45,217 bases of DNA from Thermodesulfobacteriota bacterium (GCA_028278025.1 JANQFE010000153.1:1-45217), one strand, 5' to 3'; positions 25,097 to 34,612 are shown, numbered from the stretch's first letter. A program made the numbers and translations. The notes: generated from the sequence alone by a model not told the origin.

Positions 25097-25257
25097 AATA
25101 CGTAACCGCATCATGTGGACTGCGGCTAACTATGAATCGCTCGAAGAAAATTTTCCTTTGATTCCCAATCGTTTTTTTGTATTGTATCTTACCAATAGTA
25201 TAAAACTATCACTGCACAGATATAATATAAAATTCTACTTTTATTGGAGAACCCCCT

Positions 25258-26094
25258 ATGCAGTCAGATCGGGCAATCCTGGTAACCGGCTCATCAACAG
25301 GCATTGGCAAAGAGAGTGCGCTGCAGCTTGAAAAGCTGGGTTTCCGGGTGTTTGCCGGTGTACGTAAACCTGAAGACGGCGAAGCCCTGCAGCAAACAGC
25401 ATCCAAACGGCTTACACCGGTTATTATTGATGTTACCGATGAGGAGTCAATTGCCGGAGCGGTTGCCGGCGTGTCTGAGGCAGTCGGCGGTAAGCTTCTG
25501 GGCCTGGTAAACAATGCCGGTATTGCCTTTGGCGGCCCGCTGGAAGTTGTCCCTATGACCGATATCCGCCGAATCATCGAAGTTAATGTCATCGGTGTGT
25601 TTGCGGTTACCCGGGCCTGCCTGCCACTGCTCAGGCAGGGGGGACGTATCATTATGATGGGGTCTGCCTCAGGCCGCATTGCCCTGCCGGGATTCAGCTC
25701 TTATGCTGCCTCAAAATTTGCAATAGAAGCCCTTACGGATTCACTACGCGTAGAATTGCGTCAATGTGGTATCCCAGTATCAGTTATTGAGCCGGGCAGT
25801 GTGGCAACACCTATCTGGGATAAAGGCCTGGATGTCGGCGAGCAGCTGCTCAATACCATTAGTCCTGAGATACGCCGCTACTATTCTGCGTTGATTGATT
25901 TTTACCTGAAGACGGCCAAAAATCCCCAGGGCATCCCTCCTGAAAAGGTAGTTAAATTGGTTGTACATGCCCTCACATCCCCCAAACCCAAAAACCGCTA
26001 TCTTATCGGGCGGGATGCCCTGGTAATGAGCCTGGCCGCAAAGCTGCCCGATCGCCTCAGGGACTGGGTAGTTATGAAAGCTATGTCCCTTTAG
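25258..26094 (+). CDS. Short-chain dehydrogenase/reductase
   Basis: 278 aa, classical SDR size. The nucleotide-binding motif is TGSSTGIGKES at the N-terminus, followed by VNNAGIAFGG. The active site has GSASGRIALPG and Tyr149/Lys153 in YAASK. The Pro-Gly motif EPGSVATPIWDKG follows. The sequence after it (KNPQGIPPEKVVKLVVHALTSPKPKNRYLIGRDA) resembles the retinol-dehydrogenase-like group of SDRs with a longer C-terminus. Preference for NADPH is not clear. GGAGA lies 8 bases before the ATG. It is a single gene between the acidic protein gene and the long regulatory region. Confidence 0.93.
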   Translation: MQSDRAILVTGSSTGIGKESALQLEKLGFRVFAGVRKPEDGEALQQTASKRLTPVIIDVTDEESIAGAVAGVSEAVGGKLLGLVNNAGIAFGGPLEVVPMTDIRRIIEVNVIGVFAVTRACLPLLRQGGRIIMMGSASGRIALPGFSSYAASKFAIEALTDSLRVELRQCGIPVSVIEPGSVATPIWDKGLDVGEQLLNTISPEIRRYYSALIDFYLKTAKNPQGIPPEKVVKLVVHALTSPKPKNRYLIGRDALVMSLAAKLPDRLRDWVVMKAMSL

Positions 26095-26619
26095 CCTCAA
26101 TCACTTCCCCGAAGCTTTAACCGCTTTCATTTTATTCATGGAACCAGCTAATAACGCCTATAAAAGCAATAATGGGTAATAAACTAAAAGTGCTGAGCAA
26201 TGAGTAATGAGCAACGAGGAACTGTCAGTTGTCAGTCGGCTTTTTTATAACGGACAACAAACTACCAAAAACAACACTCGTCCAGCTTAACAGCCATCAG
26301 CTGGTCAGCCATTGGCTGGCAGTGCCCACTCGGTAGTCTCGAAAAAGTTTATACACTCACCTGCAATTATTGACCATATTGGTCAATAGTTAGCAGTATT
26401 TAAACTGCTTTTATGTGATTATTATTAAAAAAAATTATAAAAGCATAGTTTGCAGCGATGCTCCCCGATTCATGCCCGCCGTTGTAATGAACTTCCTGTA
26501 TTCGTACCAAATAGTACTTTAGAAATACACGCTACAACCGAAAAAGTATTCCGGCACGGCAAAAAAAGGCATCACAGTATATATTAAAAGATGCAATAAA
26601 AGGCCGGACAAGCACAATA
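26095..26619. other. Regulatory and low-complexity region before the pilus-signalling operon
   Basis: A 525-base stretch with no gene. It holds a run of overlapping short words (GAGCAATGAGTAATGAGCAA near 26196-26218, then CTGTCAGTTGTCAGTC) and GCC/GGC-rich near-palindromes at 26283-26325 (CAGCTGGTCAGCCATTGGC). A perfect 9-bp inverted repeat lies at 26368-26388, followed by AT-rich DNA leading into the promoter at 26620. A weak T run near 26243 could end the SDR transcript. Confidence 0.5.
26368..26388. promoter_or_regulatory. Perfect operator-like palindrome
   Basis: TATTGACCA-TAT-TGGTCAATA, 9-bp arms with a 3-bp centre. It lies 232 bases upstream of the -35 box of the 16-kb operon. It has the size of a dimer-binding site for a transcription factor; the cognate protein is unknown. 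Confidence 0.5.
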
Positions 26620-26648
26620 CTGACAAATAATGAGTATATTTTTATAAT
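26620..26648 (+). promoter_or_regulatory. Sigma-70-like promoter of the signalling-pilus operon
   Basis: CTGACA (26620-26625), a 17-bp spacer and a perfect TATAAT (26643-26648). The start near 26655 gives a leader of about 16 bases with the ribosome site AGGAGA at 26660-26665. Confidence 0.7.
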
Positions 26649-26670
26649 ATTTTACCAATAGGAGATCACC

Positions 26671-26859
26671 ATGGACCGGGAGATTTTAACGGTTGCACAG
26701 GTTGCTGATTACTTGCAGATCAGCAAGCGTTCTGTCTACCAGCTGGTCAGCCAGGGGAAACTGCCTGCCAGTAAAGTAATGAACAAATGGCGCTTCGATA
26801 AAGGTCTTGTGAAGGACTTTGTTTCCCAGAACCAGAACGCAAAAAAGACAAGAAAATAG
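26671..26859 (+). CDS. Excisionase/BldC-like helix-turn-helix DNA-binding protein
   Basis: 62 aa, a single winged-helix HTH_17 domain: LTVAQVADYLQISKRSVYQLVSQGKLPASKV, NKWRF, then a basic tail (NAKKTRK). Proteins of this kind bind DNA as adjacent monomers and act as excisionases or as transcription regulators such as BldC. No integrase or att site is nearby, so a regulatory role is likelier. It is the first gene of the operon, 21 bases before the kinase gene, and could control its own promoter. Confidence 0.88.
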   Translation: MDREILTVAQVADYLQISKRSVYQLVSQGKLPASKVMNKWRFDKGLVKDFVSQNQNAKKTRK

Positions 26860-26880
26860 AACCCTACTATTTTTAACGGG

Positions 26881-28788
26881 ATGTATATGAATACTTTACT
26901 GAAAAATATTTCCCTTAAAGGGACCTTTAAAATTGAGAAAGAGAATCTTGGTCAGGTCTTTGGCCTGTCTCTTATTATATATTCAATTCTGGCAGTAACT
27001 GTCTTATTGTTTGCCTTTGGCCGTTACGAGAGAGTTCATGAAAGGGAAAGAATGTATTCAGACGGTATCACCCTGGCTAATCTCATCACCAGGTTTGCCG
27101 CTTCCAACCTGACACCTGCAAAAAGGATGGACCTGCTGCGGATAATTGATTTTGTGAAACGTGAAAAAGGTCTGGCCTACTGTATTATTTCTGATGCAGC
27201 GGGGCAGACTATTGCTGATATCGGCAGCAATTCTATGGAGAATACGACACCAGATCATATTCGCAATAACGCTCTGTGCTCCGACTATCCTTTACGGCAG
27301 GAGTATCAGTCCCTGCAGGATGGCACAACAATCTATGAATTTTCAAAACCGATTTTTACTCAGGGCACCCGAACAGGTATTGTGCGTCTGGGAATAATAC
27401 CTGATACCGGTTTTGTTATTTCTCAATCTGCACGCAGCTATATATCACCCGCCCTGCTGATCATATTTTTTTTCATTCCGGTCTTTTACTATTTGTTCAG
27501 GCATTCCCTGCGGCCGTTTAAAATGCTGCAGAAAAGGCTGGAGGAGGTGATGAGGGGCGGCGACCTGCGGGAGCTTCCTGTTGCTCAGAACGGAGAGCTG
27601 GGAACTATCGCCGCACAGGTACACAAAATAATCAAAGCTTTTAAAACGAGAAGCGACACGGTGCTTTCAAGTAAAAAAGAGCTGGAGATAGCCAACCGGG
27701 TTATCGCCTATGAGAAGAAAAGGATCGAAACGGTGCTTGATCACCTCAGTGAGGGCGTTATAGCGCTCAATTCCTCCGGCCAGGTTCTCTATGTTAATAA
27801 AAGCATGGAAAATATTCTGGACGTATCACGTGATCAGATGATTGGGCAGGCAGCCGACACCGGTATTCCCAACGAAATCGTGGTCTCATTTATTAATGAA
27901 AGCAGGCGGGAGTGGCAGCGCTCAAAGGACCGCAAAGAGTTTGCCTGTTCCCATTTGGTCGGCACGTATGATCTGCCGGGCAAAGGAGCCTTCCGGCTGG
28001 TTTTTTCTCAGCTTGCCAATGCTGAAGGTGATAACGCTGGAGAGCTGCTTGTTTTGAGTGATGTAACCTCCCAGACAATGGCGGAGCAGGCCCGCGGTGA
28101 ATTTTTGGCCCACGTGGCTCATGAGCTACGCTCTCCGCTCAGCACTATTAAGTCCTATACCGAGCTGCTCATGGACGGAGATGTGCAGGACTTGGAAACC
28201 CAGAAGGAGTTTTATAATGTCATTACCATGGAGACTGATCGTCTGGCCAAGCTCATCGAAGACCTGCTCAATATTTCCAAGATCGAGATGGGCAGCCTCA
28301 GCCTTAAAAAGGGTCTGGTCAAGCCCGTAAATCTGCTGGACAGCTGCGTTGCGGCGGTTATGTCGCAGGCAGTCAGTAAAAAAATTCAGATTGAAAAATT
28401 GTATCCGGACAGCCTGTCACCCCTGGATGTTGATAAAGATTTAATGGGGGTGGCAATTCATAATATCTTCAGCAATGCCCTGAAATATACAACCGAGGGC
28501 GGCAAAATCAGTGTGCAGGCTGAAGAGGAGCCTGAGCATACCCTGCTGCATATCAGAGACACCGGCTGCGGTATGTCCGAGGAGGACCTGCAGCATATAT
28601 TTGAAAAATTTTACCGCTCTGATGACGAGCAGGTGCAGCAGCAAAAAGGTACCGGGCTGGGGCTGGCCCTTACCCGGGAGATTATAACGCTGCATGGCGG
28701 TACCATACAGGTTGAAAGCACTGTGGGTGAGGGAAGCTGTTTCAGTATTACCCTGCCCAAAGAGACCAACTTTGAACGCATGTTTTAG
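26881..28788 (+). CDS. Membrane-bound sensor histidine kinase with PAS domain
   Basis: 635 aa. One membrane helix near 22-45 (GLSLIIYSILAVTVLLFAFG) and a second near 185-205 enclose a sensor region of about 140 residues outside the membrane. A HAMP-like linker, a PAS domain (about 280-390, VLDHLSEGVIALNSSGQVLY) and a HisKA helix follow, with phospho-accepting His414 in HVAHELRSPLS. The HATPase_c domain has N (NIFSNALKYT), G1 (DTGCGMSEED), F (FEKFYRSD) and G2 (GTGLGLALT) boxes. The sequence is of the PhoR/WalK type. In-frame ATG 26887 has better spacing to the upstream GGG. The response regulator gene begins 11 bases after its stop. The signal is unknown. Confidence 0.93.
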   Translation: MYMNTLLKNISLKGTFKIEKENLGQVFGLSLIIYSILAVTVLLFAFGRYERVHERERMYSDGITLANLITRFAASNLTPAKRMDLLRIIDFVKREKGLAYCIISDAAGQTIADIGSNSMENTTPDHIRNNALCSDYPLRQEYQSLQDGTTIYEFSKPIFTQGTRTGIVRLGIIPDTGFVISQSARSYISPALLIIFFFIPVFYYLFRHSLRPFKMLQKRLEEVMRGGDLRELPVAQNGELGTIAAQVHKIIKAFKTRSDTVLSSKKELEIANRVIAYEKKRIETVLDHLSEGVIALNSSGQVLYVNKSMENILDVSRDQMIGQAADTGIPNEIVVSFINESRREWQRSKDRKEFACSHLVGTYDLPGKGAFRLVFSQLANAEGDNAGELLVLSDVTSQTMAEQARGEFLAHVAHELRSPLSTIKSYTELLMDGDVQDLETQKEFYNVITMETDRLAKLIEDLLNISKIEMGSLSLKKGLVKPVNLLDSCVAAVMSQAVSKKIQIEKLYPDSLSPLDVDKDLMGVAIHNIFSNALKYTTEGGKISVQAEEEPEHTLLHIRDTGCGMSEEDLQHIFEKFYRSDDEQVQQQKGTGLGLALTREIITLHGGTIQVESTVGEGSCFSITLPKETNFERMF

Positions 28789-28799
28789 GAAGAGATGCT

Positions 28800-29204
28800 A
28801 TGAACACAACCGCGGAAGCAAAGAAAAAAGTACTCCTTGTTGATGATGACCGGTTCATGATTCGTGTGCTCACCATGAAGCTTGAGCAGGGCGGGTTTGA
28901 GGTATTCAGCGCAGCCAACGGGCAGGAAGGCTTTGAGAGATACAAACAGTGCCGTGCTGATGTTATTATTACCGATTTGACCATGCCGCGCATGAATGGA
29001 TGGGAGCTGTGTAAAAGTGTCAGCGAATACAGTGAAGCCCAACCCAGTTTAATGCTTGTGGTGACTTCACGCATCGAGCGAGAAGAACGTGAGAAAATCA
29101 AACAGTTTCCCAACGCGCAGTTTGCAGATAAACCGGTCAGTCCCAAGAAGATTTTACAGTTAATCCAAAACCATTTTACAGAACAGGGGGTGATCCGGCC
29201 ATGA
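28800..29204 (+). CDS. Single-domain response regulator (CheY-like receiver)
   Basis: 134 aa, receiver only. The acidic pocket is D15-D17 (LLVDDDRF), the phosphorylation site is D59 (IIITDLTMPRMNG), T/S is in VVTSR and the Lys in FADKPVSPKK. It has no output domain, so it must act by binding a partner. It overlaps the next gene (HD-GYP) by four bases (ATGA), which suggests translational coupling and joint work with the kinase upstream. Confidence 0.93.
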   Translation: MNTTAEAKKKVLLVDDDRFMIRVLTMKLEQGGFEVFSAANGQEGFERYKQCRADVIITDLTMPRMNGWELCKSVSEYSEAQPSLMLVVTSRIEREEREKIKQFPNAQFADKPVSPKKILQLIQNHFTEQGVIRP

Positions 29205-30721
29205 TTATAGATAACTGCCTGCATGAAATTAAACGCTATCTGGATGAGCTCTCACAGCTTATACCGGTTTGTTATGAAATACGGAACTGCGAAGGCCAGG
29301 TTGTAATTGCCAGCTGGGATGCTGAGTCAAATGGCGTCGATCCGGCAGCCTATAAAGAATTATACTCACAGGTTATGGCATCGCAGCGCCCCCGGATGCT
29401 GCCGGCAGCCCGGGAAAAGTGTATTTGGGGTGTGCCCCTGCAGGCAAAGGCAGAAACCCTGGAAGCATTTGTTACCATTACCCTTGACGCACCGCCTAAC
29501 GGGTTGGAAACTCAGGAGGACGCTGAAACACCTGTGGTAGCTTTTATTTGCAACCTTCTGCAGCTTGTCGTTGATCATCAGGAGCAGGAAAAAGAGCTTG
29601 CTGATTTCACTACGGAGCTTTCCACGCAGTATGAACACCTCAGTTTTATTTATGAAATTGAGGAGGCGATAGGTCATGTTGCCGATGATCAGCAAACATT
29701 TAATTACATTCTGCAGAAAGCATGCGACCTGATTGACGCGGACCTGGTCATGATGCAGATACCTTCTAAAAAGGTATCCGCTGTTTTTCATGTTGCCGGC
29801 ACCCCTCCCGAAATGTTCGATAACGAAATTACTCTAAGAAATGCCACCAGCTTTTTGATCGATATGATGAAGAAAGGCTATGCCTATCTTACCTTCTCTG
29901 ATATGCGCACGTACGCAGACATCATGCAATGGTTTAAGGGATATAACGACCTGCTGGCCATACCGGTTGTGTTTGACGGTAAAATCGAAGGTACTGTTTT
30001 GTTCGGCAAGCAGAACCTCGGCTCGGAATTTACCATTGGTGATAAACGCATGATAACAGTTGTCTCAGACATTATTTCCATTGTTTTAACCAACTCGGAA
30101 CTCTTTAAAGATCTGAACCAGTTTTTGCTCAACCTGATGAAAAGTTTTGTAACTGCCATTGAAGAAAAAGACCCTTATACCCGCGGGCATTCTGAACGGG
30201 TTAACGTGCTGTCACTGAAAATGGGTGAAGCCATGGGACTGGATGCCGCAGAAATGAAATTACTTAATTACGCAGCACTGCTGCATGATGTCGGTAAGAT
30301 CGGCATTGCTGAAGCTGTTTTGAATAAACCATCGAAGCTTACTGATGAAGAGTATGAGGTCATCAAGCATCACCCCCTGAAAGGTAATAACATCCTGGCA
30401 CCTATCAAGCAGCTGCAGGAGTGCCTGCCGGGCATTCTGTATCATCATGAGCGTATGGACGGCAGGGGCTATCCCCTGGGAATGAGTGGTGAAGATATTC
30501 CGCTCATAGCTCGCATCATTGCGGTTGCCGATGTCTATGACGCCATGACATCAAGCCGGGCCTACCGTAACGCCCTCAGCAGCGAGGTGACCGTGCAGGA
30601 ACTGCAGCGCGTGAGCGGAACCCAGCTTGACCCTGAAATTGTAAAGGTTTTTCTTAAAAACTGTATTGAAGATGTGCAGTCTAAACAGGAAAATCAAACA
30701 GCCGGGGAGGTCAGCCCATGA
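29201..30721 (+). CDS. GAF/HD-GYP protein, probable c-di-GMP phosphodiesterase
   Basis: 506 aa. The N-terminal 110 residues resemble a degenerate GAF or PocR-type sensor (CYEIRNCEGQVVIASW, KCIWGVPLQ). A coiled coil near 125-145 leads to a GAF domain at about 150-310. HD-GYP follows at about 315-490, with the motifs TRGHSERV, LLHDVGKIGI, HHPLKG, LYHHERMDGRGYP, and IIAVADVYDAMTS. All metal ligands and the GYP are present, so it should hydrolyse c-di-GMP. It overlaps the response regulator and STAS genes by four bases each. c-di-GMP commonly controls pilus and T2SS function, which makes the linkage to the downstream machine meaningful. Confidence 0.92.
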   Translation: MIIDNCLHEIKRYLDELSQLIPVCYEIRNCEGQVVIASWDAESNGVDPAAYKELYSQVMASQRPRMLPAAREKCIWGVPLQAKAETLEAFVTITLDAPPNGLETQEDAETPVVAFICNLLQLVVDHQEQEKELADFTTELSTQYEHLSFIYEIEEAIGHVADDQQTFNYILQKACDLIDADLVMMQIPSKKVSAVFHVAGTPPEMFDNEITLRNATSFLIDMMKKGYAYLTFSDMRTYADIMQWFKGYNDLLAIPVVFDGKIEGTVLFGKQNLGSEFTIGDKRMITVVSDIISIVLTNSELFKDLNQFLLNLMKSFVTAIEEKDPYTRGHSERVNVLSLKMGEAMGLDAAEMKLLNYAALLHDVGKIGIAEAVLNKPSKLTDEEYEVIKHHPLKGNNILAPIKQLQECLPGILYHHERMDGRGYPLGMSGEDIPLIARIIAVADVYDAMTSSRAYRNALSSEVTVQELQRVSGTQLDPEIVKVFLKNCIEDVQSKQENQTAGEVSP

Positions 30722-31053
30722 GTGTGCCCTGCACTAAAATCGGATTTGTGAATGTGATTACACCGCCGTTTCCACTGGTTGACGGCAACCTCGGTGAGTT
30801 CAAACAACAGCTTGAGGAGATGCTGAAACAGGGTGAAATCAAGCTGGTTATCGATTTCAGCAGGACGCAGGCGATTGACAGCAAAGGCATAGAGTTTTTG
30901 CTGGACATATATGAAGATGCCCGCAAAAAAGGCGGCAATCTGAAACTGTGCAAACTGAGCGAGCTGTGCAGTGATATTTTTGCTGCCACACGGATGAATA
31001 CGTTTTTTGATATTTACCAGGAGCCTGAAGACGCGGCCCGGAGTTTCCTGTAA
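30718..31053 (+). CDS. STAS-domain anti-sigma-factor-antagonist-like protein
   Basis: 111 aa, a single STAS domain (LVIDFSRTQAIDSKGIEFLLDIYEDARKKGG in two halves). S55 in DSKG aligns with the phosphorylated Ser of SpoIIAA (DSSG). A partner anti-sigma kinase is not in the window; STAS proteins also act outside sigma control, as docking switches. It overlaps the HD-GYP gene by four bases and the GspE gene by one (TAATG), so it sits exactly at the joint between signalling and machine genes. Confidence 0.88.
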   Translation: MSVPCTKIGFVNVITPPFPLVDGNLGEFKQQLEEMLKQGEIKLVIDFSRTQAIDSKGIEFLLDIYEDARKKGGNLKLCKLSELCSDIFAATRMNTFFDIYQEPEDAARSFL

Positions 31054-32759
31054 TGGAAAAGATTTTTACACGCAAGAAAAAACTGGGAGAGCTGCTGGTT
31101 GAATCCAACCTGCTGAGCCCTGAAAAACTGCTCGAAGCGCTCAGGGTCCAGAAAAAAACCGGCCGCAAGCTTGGTGAGATCCTGGTTGAGAAAAATTTTG
31201 TCAAGCCCTCAGACCTGGTCTCCGCGCTGAGCAGCCAGATGGGTGTGCCCCATATCTGGCTCAGAAAAGGCCTGGTTGACGGCAAGATTATACATGTGGT
31301 GCCCTATGAAAAAGCAAAAGCGTACCAGATAATTCCTTTGTTTAAAATCCGCAATACCCTGACGATTGCTACGGCCGACCCGCAGAATATCTTTGTATTT
31401 GATGAGCTTACCAAACTGACCGGCTGTGCTGTTCAGCCGGTGCTGTGCCGGGCCGATGATATTAAGAGCTGTATCGAAGAGTACTACCGTGAAAATGTTC
31501 AGCTCTCCGACTTCCTGAGTGAAACTACTGAAGGTGACATCCAGGTTGTTGAGCGAGTAACTGACGAGGACCTGCAGGCTATCGAGGAGATGGCCGAGGG
31601 CAGCCCGGTAATAAATTTTGTCAATACGGTGCTGCTGAAAGCCATTAAAGACCGGGCCAGCGATATTCATATTGAGCCGGATCGCACCAAGTTCCGGGTC
31701 AGGTTTCGCATAGACGGGGTGCTGTATGAAGCCATGTCTCCCAAGCTGGAAATGCACCCGGCGATAGTATCACGCCTGAAAATCATGGCCGGCCTTGACA
31801 TTGCCGAGCGGCGTATTCCCCAGGACGGCAGGATCCAGGTCGTGGTGGGGGGCAAGTTTATTGACCTGCGCTTTTCCTCGCTGCCGGGTATTTTTGGTGA
31901 AAAAGTCGTGCTCAGGGTCCTGGATAAGAGTAACGCTGTTCTGGACATTAACGGGCTGGGTTTTCGGGAAGATACCCTGGAGAGGTTTAAGACGCTGCTG
32001 AAGAGGCCTTTTGGCCTTATCCTGACCACCGGACCCACGGGAAGCGGCAAGACCACGACCCTGTACGGGGCGGTCTGTATGCTGAACAGCCTGGAAAAAA
32101 ATATCGTAACCATCGAGGATCCCGTGGAGTACCAGCTTGACATTATTAACCAGAACCAGACCAATGAGGCCATCGGCCTGAATTTCCCCCGTTTTCTCAG
32201 GCACATCCTGCGGCAGGACCCCGACATTGTTATGGTCGGTGAGATTCGTGATAAGGAAACAGCCGAGATTGCCATTCAGGCAGCCCTTACCGGCCACCTG
32301 GTTCTCAGCACGCTGCACACCAATGATGCCTGCGGTGCTATTACACGGCTGCTGGATATGGGCATTGAGCCCTATCTGATCTCTTCGGCTGTTGTCGGGG
32401 TTATCGGACAGCGCTTGATACGGGCAATATGCCCTGAGTGCAAGACCGCTTATTTTCCGTCCAAGGCCCAGCTGAAAGAACTGAGTCTTGACCCGGAAAA
32501 AAACGTCAAGCTTATGAAAGGCAAAGGCTGTGAAGCCTGCTATGATTCGGGTTTCAGGGGCCGTATGGGTATTTACGAGCTGGTGGAAGTGGACCGTGAT
32601 CTGCAGAACCTGATGATTGAAAACCCGACCAGTGATCAGCTGAAAAACTTTTTGCAGCACAAGAACATTAAGACCCTCAGGCAGGAGGGGCTTGAAAAGG
32701 TAAAGGAAGGTCACACGACCATAGAAGAGGTTAACCGGGCAATTTTTGCTGAGGAATAA
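31053..32759 (+). CDS. gspE: Type II secretion/type IV pilus assembly ATPase
   Basis: 568 aa. Two N-terminal MshEN-type repeats are visible (LGELLVESNLLSPEKLLEAL and LGEILVEKNFVKPSDLVSAL). MshEN domains bind c-di-GMP in some PilB/MshE proteins, which fits the HD-GYP gene upstream. The motor has Walker A with K333 (GPTGSGKTT), Asp box and Walker B (IVMVGEIRDKETAEIA) and His box. A CM-type zinc finger uses C460, C463, C493 and C496 (CPEC...CEAC). The assembly ATPase powers pilin insertion at the base of the pseudopilus. The start codon overlaps the STAS stop. Confidence 0.95.
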   Translation: MEKIFTRKKKLGELLVESNLLSPEKLLEALRVQKKTGRKLGEILVEKNFVKPSDLVSALSSQMGVPHIWLRKGLVDGKIIHVVPYEKAKAYQIIPLFKIRNTLTIATADPQNIFVFDELTKLTGCAVQPVLCRADDIKSCIEEYYRENVQLSDFLSETTEGDIQVVERVTDEDLQAIEEMAEGSPVINFVNTVLLKAIKDRASDIHIEPDRTKFRVRFRIDGVLYEAMSPKLEMHPAIVSRLKIMAGLDIAERRIPQDGRIQVVVGGKFIDLRFSSLPGIFGEKVVLRVLDKSNAVLDINGLGFREDTLERFKTLLKRPFGLILTTGPTGSGKTTTLYGAVCMLNSLEKNIVTIEDPVEYQLDIINQNQTNEAIGLNFPRFLRHILRQDPDIVMVGEIRDKETAEIAIQAALTGHLVLSTLHTNDACGAITRLLDMGIEPYLISSAVVGVIGQRLIRAICPECKTAYFPSKAQLKELSLDPEKNVKLMKGKGCEACYDSGFRGRMGIYELVEVDRDLQNLMIENPTSDQLKNFLQHKNIKTLRQEGLEKVKEGHTTIEEVNRAIFAEE

Positions 32760-32762
32760 CGA

Positions 32763-33935
32763 ATGGCAATCAGCACCGCACAGAAAAGCAGGGTTGTAAC
32801 AGCGCCTGGGCCGGCAGAGCGCAGGGCCGCCCGGCAGCAGCCGCTGCTGGAGCGCCTGGAGCAGGCCCTGCAGCAGATTATACCGTTTGGCAAGCCCCGG
32901 GACATAACAACCAAGGACAAAATATTCCTGTTTTCCCAGCTGGCCCTTATGGTTGAAACCGGTAATCCGCTGAACCGCAGCCTGGCAGCGATTACAACTC
33001 AGGTGGAGAATCCCCGCTTCAGGGCAGTGCTTGAGGACCTGACCACGGCCATTGAAGAGGGCAAGCCCTTTTCAGAGGCCCTCAAAAAGTATGAAAGGCA
33101 GTTCAGCGAGGTTACCATAAGTATGGTCCGGGCCGGTGAGCTCAGCGGGGCCCTTGATACCATGTTTGCCCAGGCCGAGAGCTTTGAGCGTAAAAAAGAG
33201 GAGTTTCGCGCTATGCTGCGCAAGGCCTTCATGTACCCATTGTTTTTGATGTTCATGATCACGGGCGCGGTTGTGTTTGTGCTCACCTTTGTGTTTCCCA
33301 AGTTCGAGGCCCTTTTTGAGGATGTCTGGGATATTCTGCCGGCCTCAACTAAACTGCTCATGGGAGCCAGCCGGTTCCTGACCGAGTACTGGTATGGCGT
33401 TATGATAGCGGCTGTGGCAGCAGCTGTGCTGCTGTGGAAGGTGTTTCAGCTCGCAACGGTACGAAACTTCATTGATAACTCTAAAATACACCTGCCCGTG
33501 CTGGGCAAGGTATTCATTATGGTGTATACCTCGCAGATGCTGCGCACCCTGGGGTTTCTGCTGCAGGGCAGCGTATCGCTGCTGGAAGCCCTCACTATTA
33601 CCAAGGGCACCATCAGGAATGTGCTCTACCACCATTTTCTTGATGATGTGGTGGCCTGTGCCCAGGAGGGCAAGGGGCTATCGTTTGCGTTTAACCGCTC
33701 TGAGTTTCTACCGGAGACCGTTAAGCAGGTGGTCAAGACCGGCGAGGATTCCGGCAAACTTGATTTTGTGATGCTGCGTCTGGCCGACTATTATGACAAC
33801 GAGATTGATAAGCAGCTCAAGTTGTTCTCAATTATCATTGAGCCCCTGGCCCTGCTGGTCATGGGGGTGGTTGTGGGATTTATCGTTATGTCGATTGTAC
33901 TGCCCATATTCAAGCTGACACGGGCGGTGCACTGA
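32763..33935 (+). CDS. gspF: Type II secretion/type IV pilus inner-membrane platform protein
   Basis: 390 aa. An N-terminal cytoplasmic extension (about 55 residues) is followed by two T2SSF domains (LFSQLALMVETGNPLNRSL and YTSQMLRTLGFLLQGSVSLL). Three membrane helices lie near 160-182, 210-230 and 360-385. The family is the platform turned by the GspE/PilB motor. The gene starts three bases after gspE. Confidence 0.95.
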   Translation: MAISTAQKSRVVTAPGPAERRAARQQPLLERLEQALQQIIPFGKPRDITTKDKIFLFSQLALMVETGNPLNRSLAAITTQVENPRFRAVLEDLTTAIEEGKPFSEALKKYERQFSEVTISMVRAGELSGALDTMFAQAESFERKKEEFRAMLRKAFMYPLFLMFMITGAVVFVLTFVFPKFEALFEDVWDILPASTKLLMGASRFLTEYWYGVMIAAVAAAVLLWKVFQLATVRNFIDNSKIHLPVLGKVFIMVYTSQMLRTLGFLLQGSVSLLEALTITKGTIRNVLYHHFLDDVVACAQEGKGLSFAFNRSEFLPETVKQVVKTGEDSGKLDFVMLRLADYYDNEIDKQLKLFSIIIEPLALLVMGVVVGFIVMSIVLPIFKLTRAVH

Positions 33936-34047
33936 TAAGGCAGTTACTATAAAAAACGTTGTAATACTATATATAAAAATGGAGAGAAAAATGTACACAA
34001 AAATAAGCAAACAAAAACACTATAACAACAGAGGAGGTGACAAAAAC

Positions 34048-34554
34048 ATGCAACACGTACAACAGAAACAGGCGGGCTTTACACTGGTGGAGATCCTGAT
34101 CGTGGTGATCCTGCTGGCAATCATCGCGGGGGTTGTTATCCCGCAGTTTACCGGTTCCACTGAGGATGCCAAGCTGTCGACCCTGAAGTCAAACCTGGGC
34201 ACGCTGCGCAACGCGGTTGAGCTGTACTATCATTCTCACAAGGAAACGTATCCCGGTGATGTGACCAGCAATTACGGCGGTCATTCCACCAACGCGGAGT
34301 TCTTTGTGGATCAGCTGACCCTGTATACGGATGAGGATGGTGAGGCCGTATCAGTAAAAGATGCCACCCATAAATTCGGGCCCTATTTGAAAAAGGGTGT
34401 GCCAGTAAATCCTTTTGACAATGATGCCACAGTGGTTATCGACGATACCGAGGATGACCTGGCGGTGGCAGCGCCGGATGGAAGCGGCGGGTGGATGTTT
34501 TTTACCCAGACCGGCCAGTTATTTGCCAACGACGGTGCCCACGATACCCTCTAA
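34048..34554 (+). CDS. gspG: GspG-like major pseudopilin
   Basis: 168 aa. The class III leader is ten residues long (MQHVQQKQAG) and is cut before FTLVEILIVVILLAIIAG, with Glu at +5. The globular domain has LKSNLGTLRNAVELYYHSHKE, a length and pattern close to GspG, and GPYLKKGVPVNPFD, then GWMFFTQTGQLF. GspG normally binds Ca2+ in its C-terminal loop; acidic residues (DDTEDD) are present. AGGAGGTGA lies 10 bases before the ATG, the strongest ribosome site of the operon, as expected for the most abundant subunit. An upstream in-frame ATG at 33979 has no such site. Confidence 0.92.
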   Translation: MQHVQQKQAGFTLVEILIVVILLAIIAGVVIPQFTGSTEDAKLSTLKSNLGTLRNAVELYYHSHKETYPGDVTSNYGGHSTNAEFFVDQLTLYTDEDGEAVSVKDATHKFGPYLKKGVPVNPFDNDATVVIDDTEDDLAVAAPDGSGGWMFFTQTGQLFANDGAHDTL

Positions 34555-34612
34555 ACAGGTGAAGTATACCTGTTTAGGGGCCACCGGACACCCTGAGTTG
34601 TGGACGAAGGTT

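Noticed and set aside
26671..26859. Phage excisionase marking an integrated element
   Set aside because: No integrase, att duplication or phage gene is nearby, and the gene heads a signalling operon; a BldC-like regulator is likelier.
31770..32714. 314-aa minus-strand frame opposite gspE
   Set aside because: It lies wholly within a gene with intact Walker A/B and zinc motifs and has no start signals.
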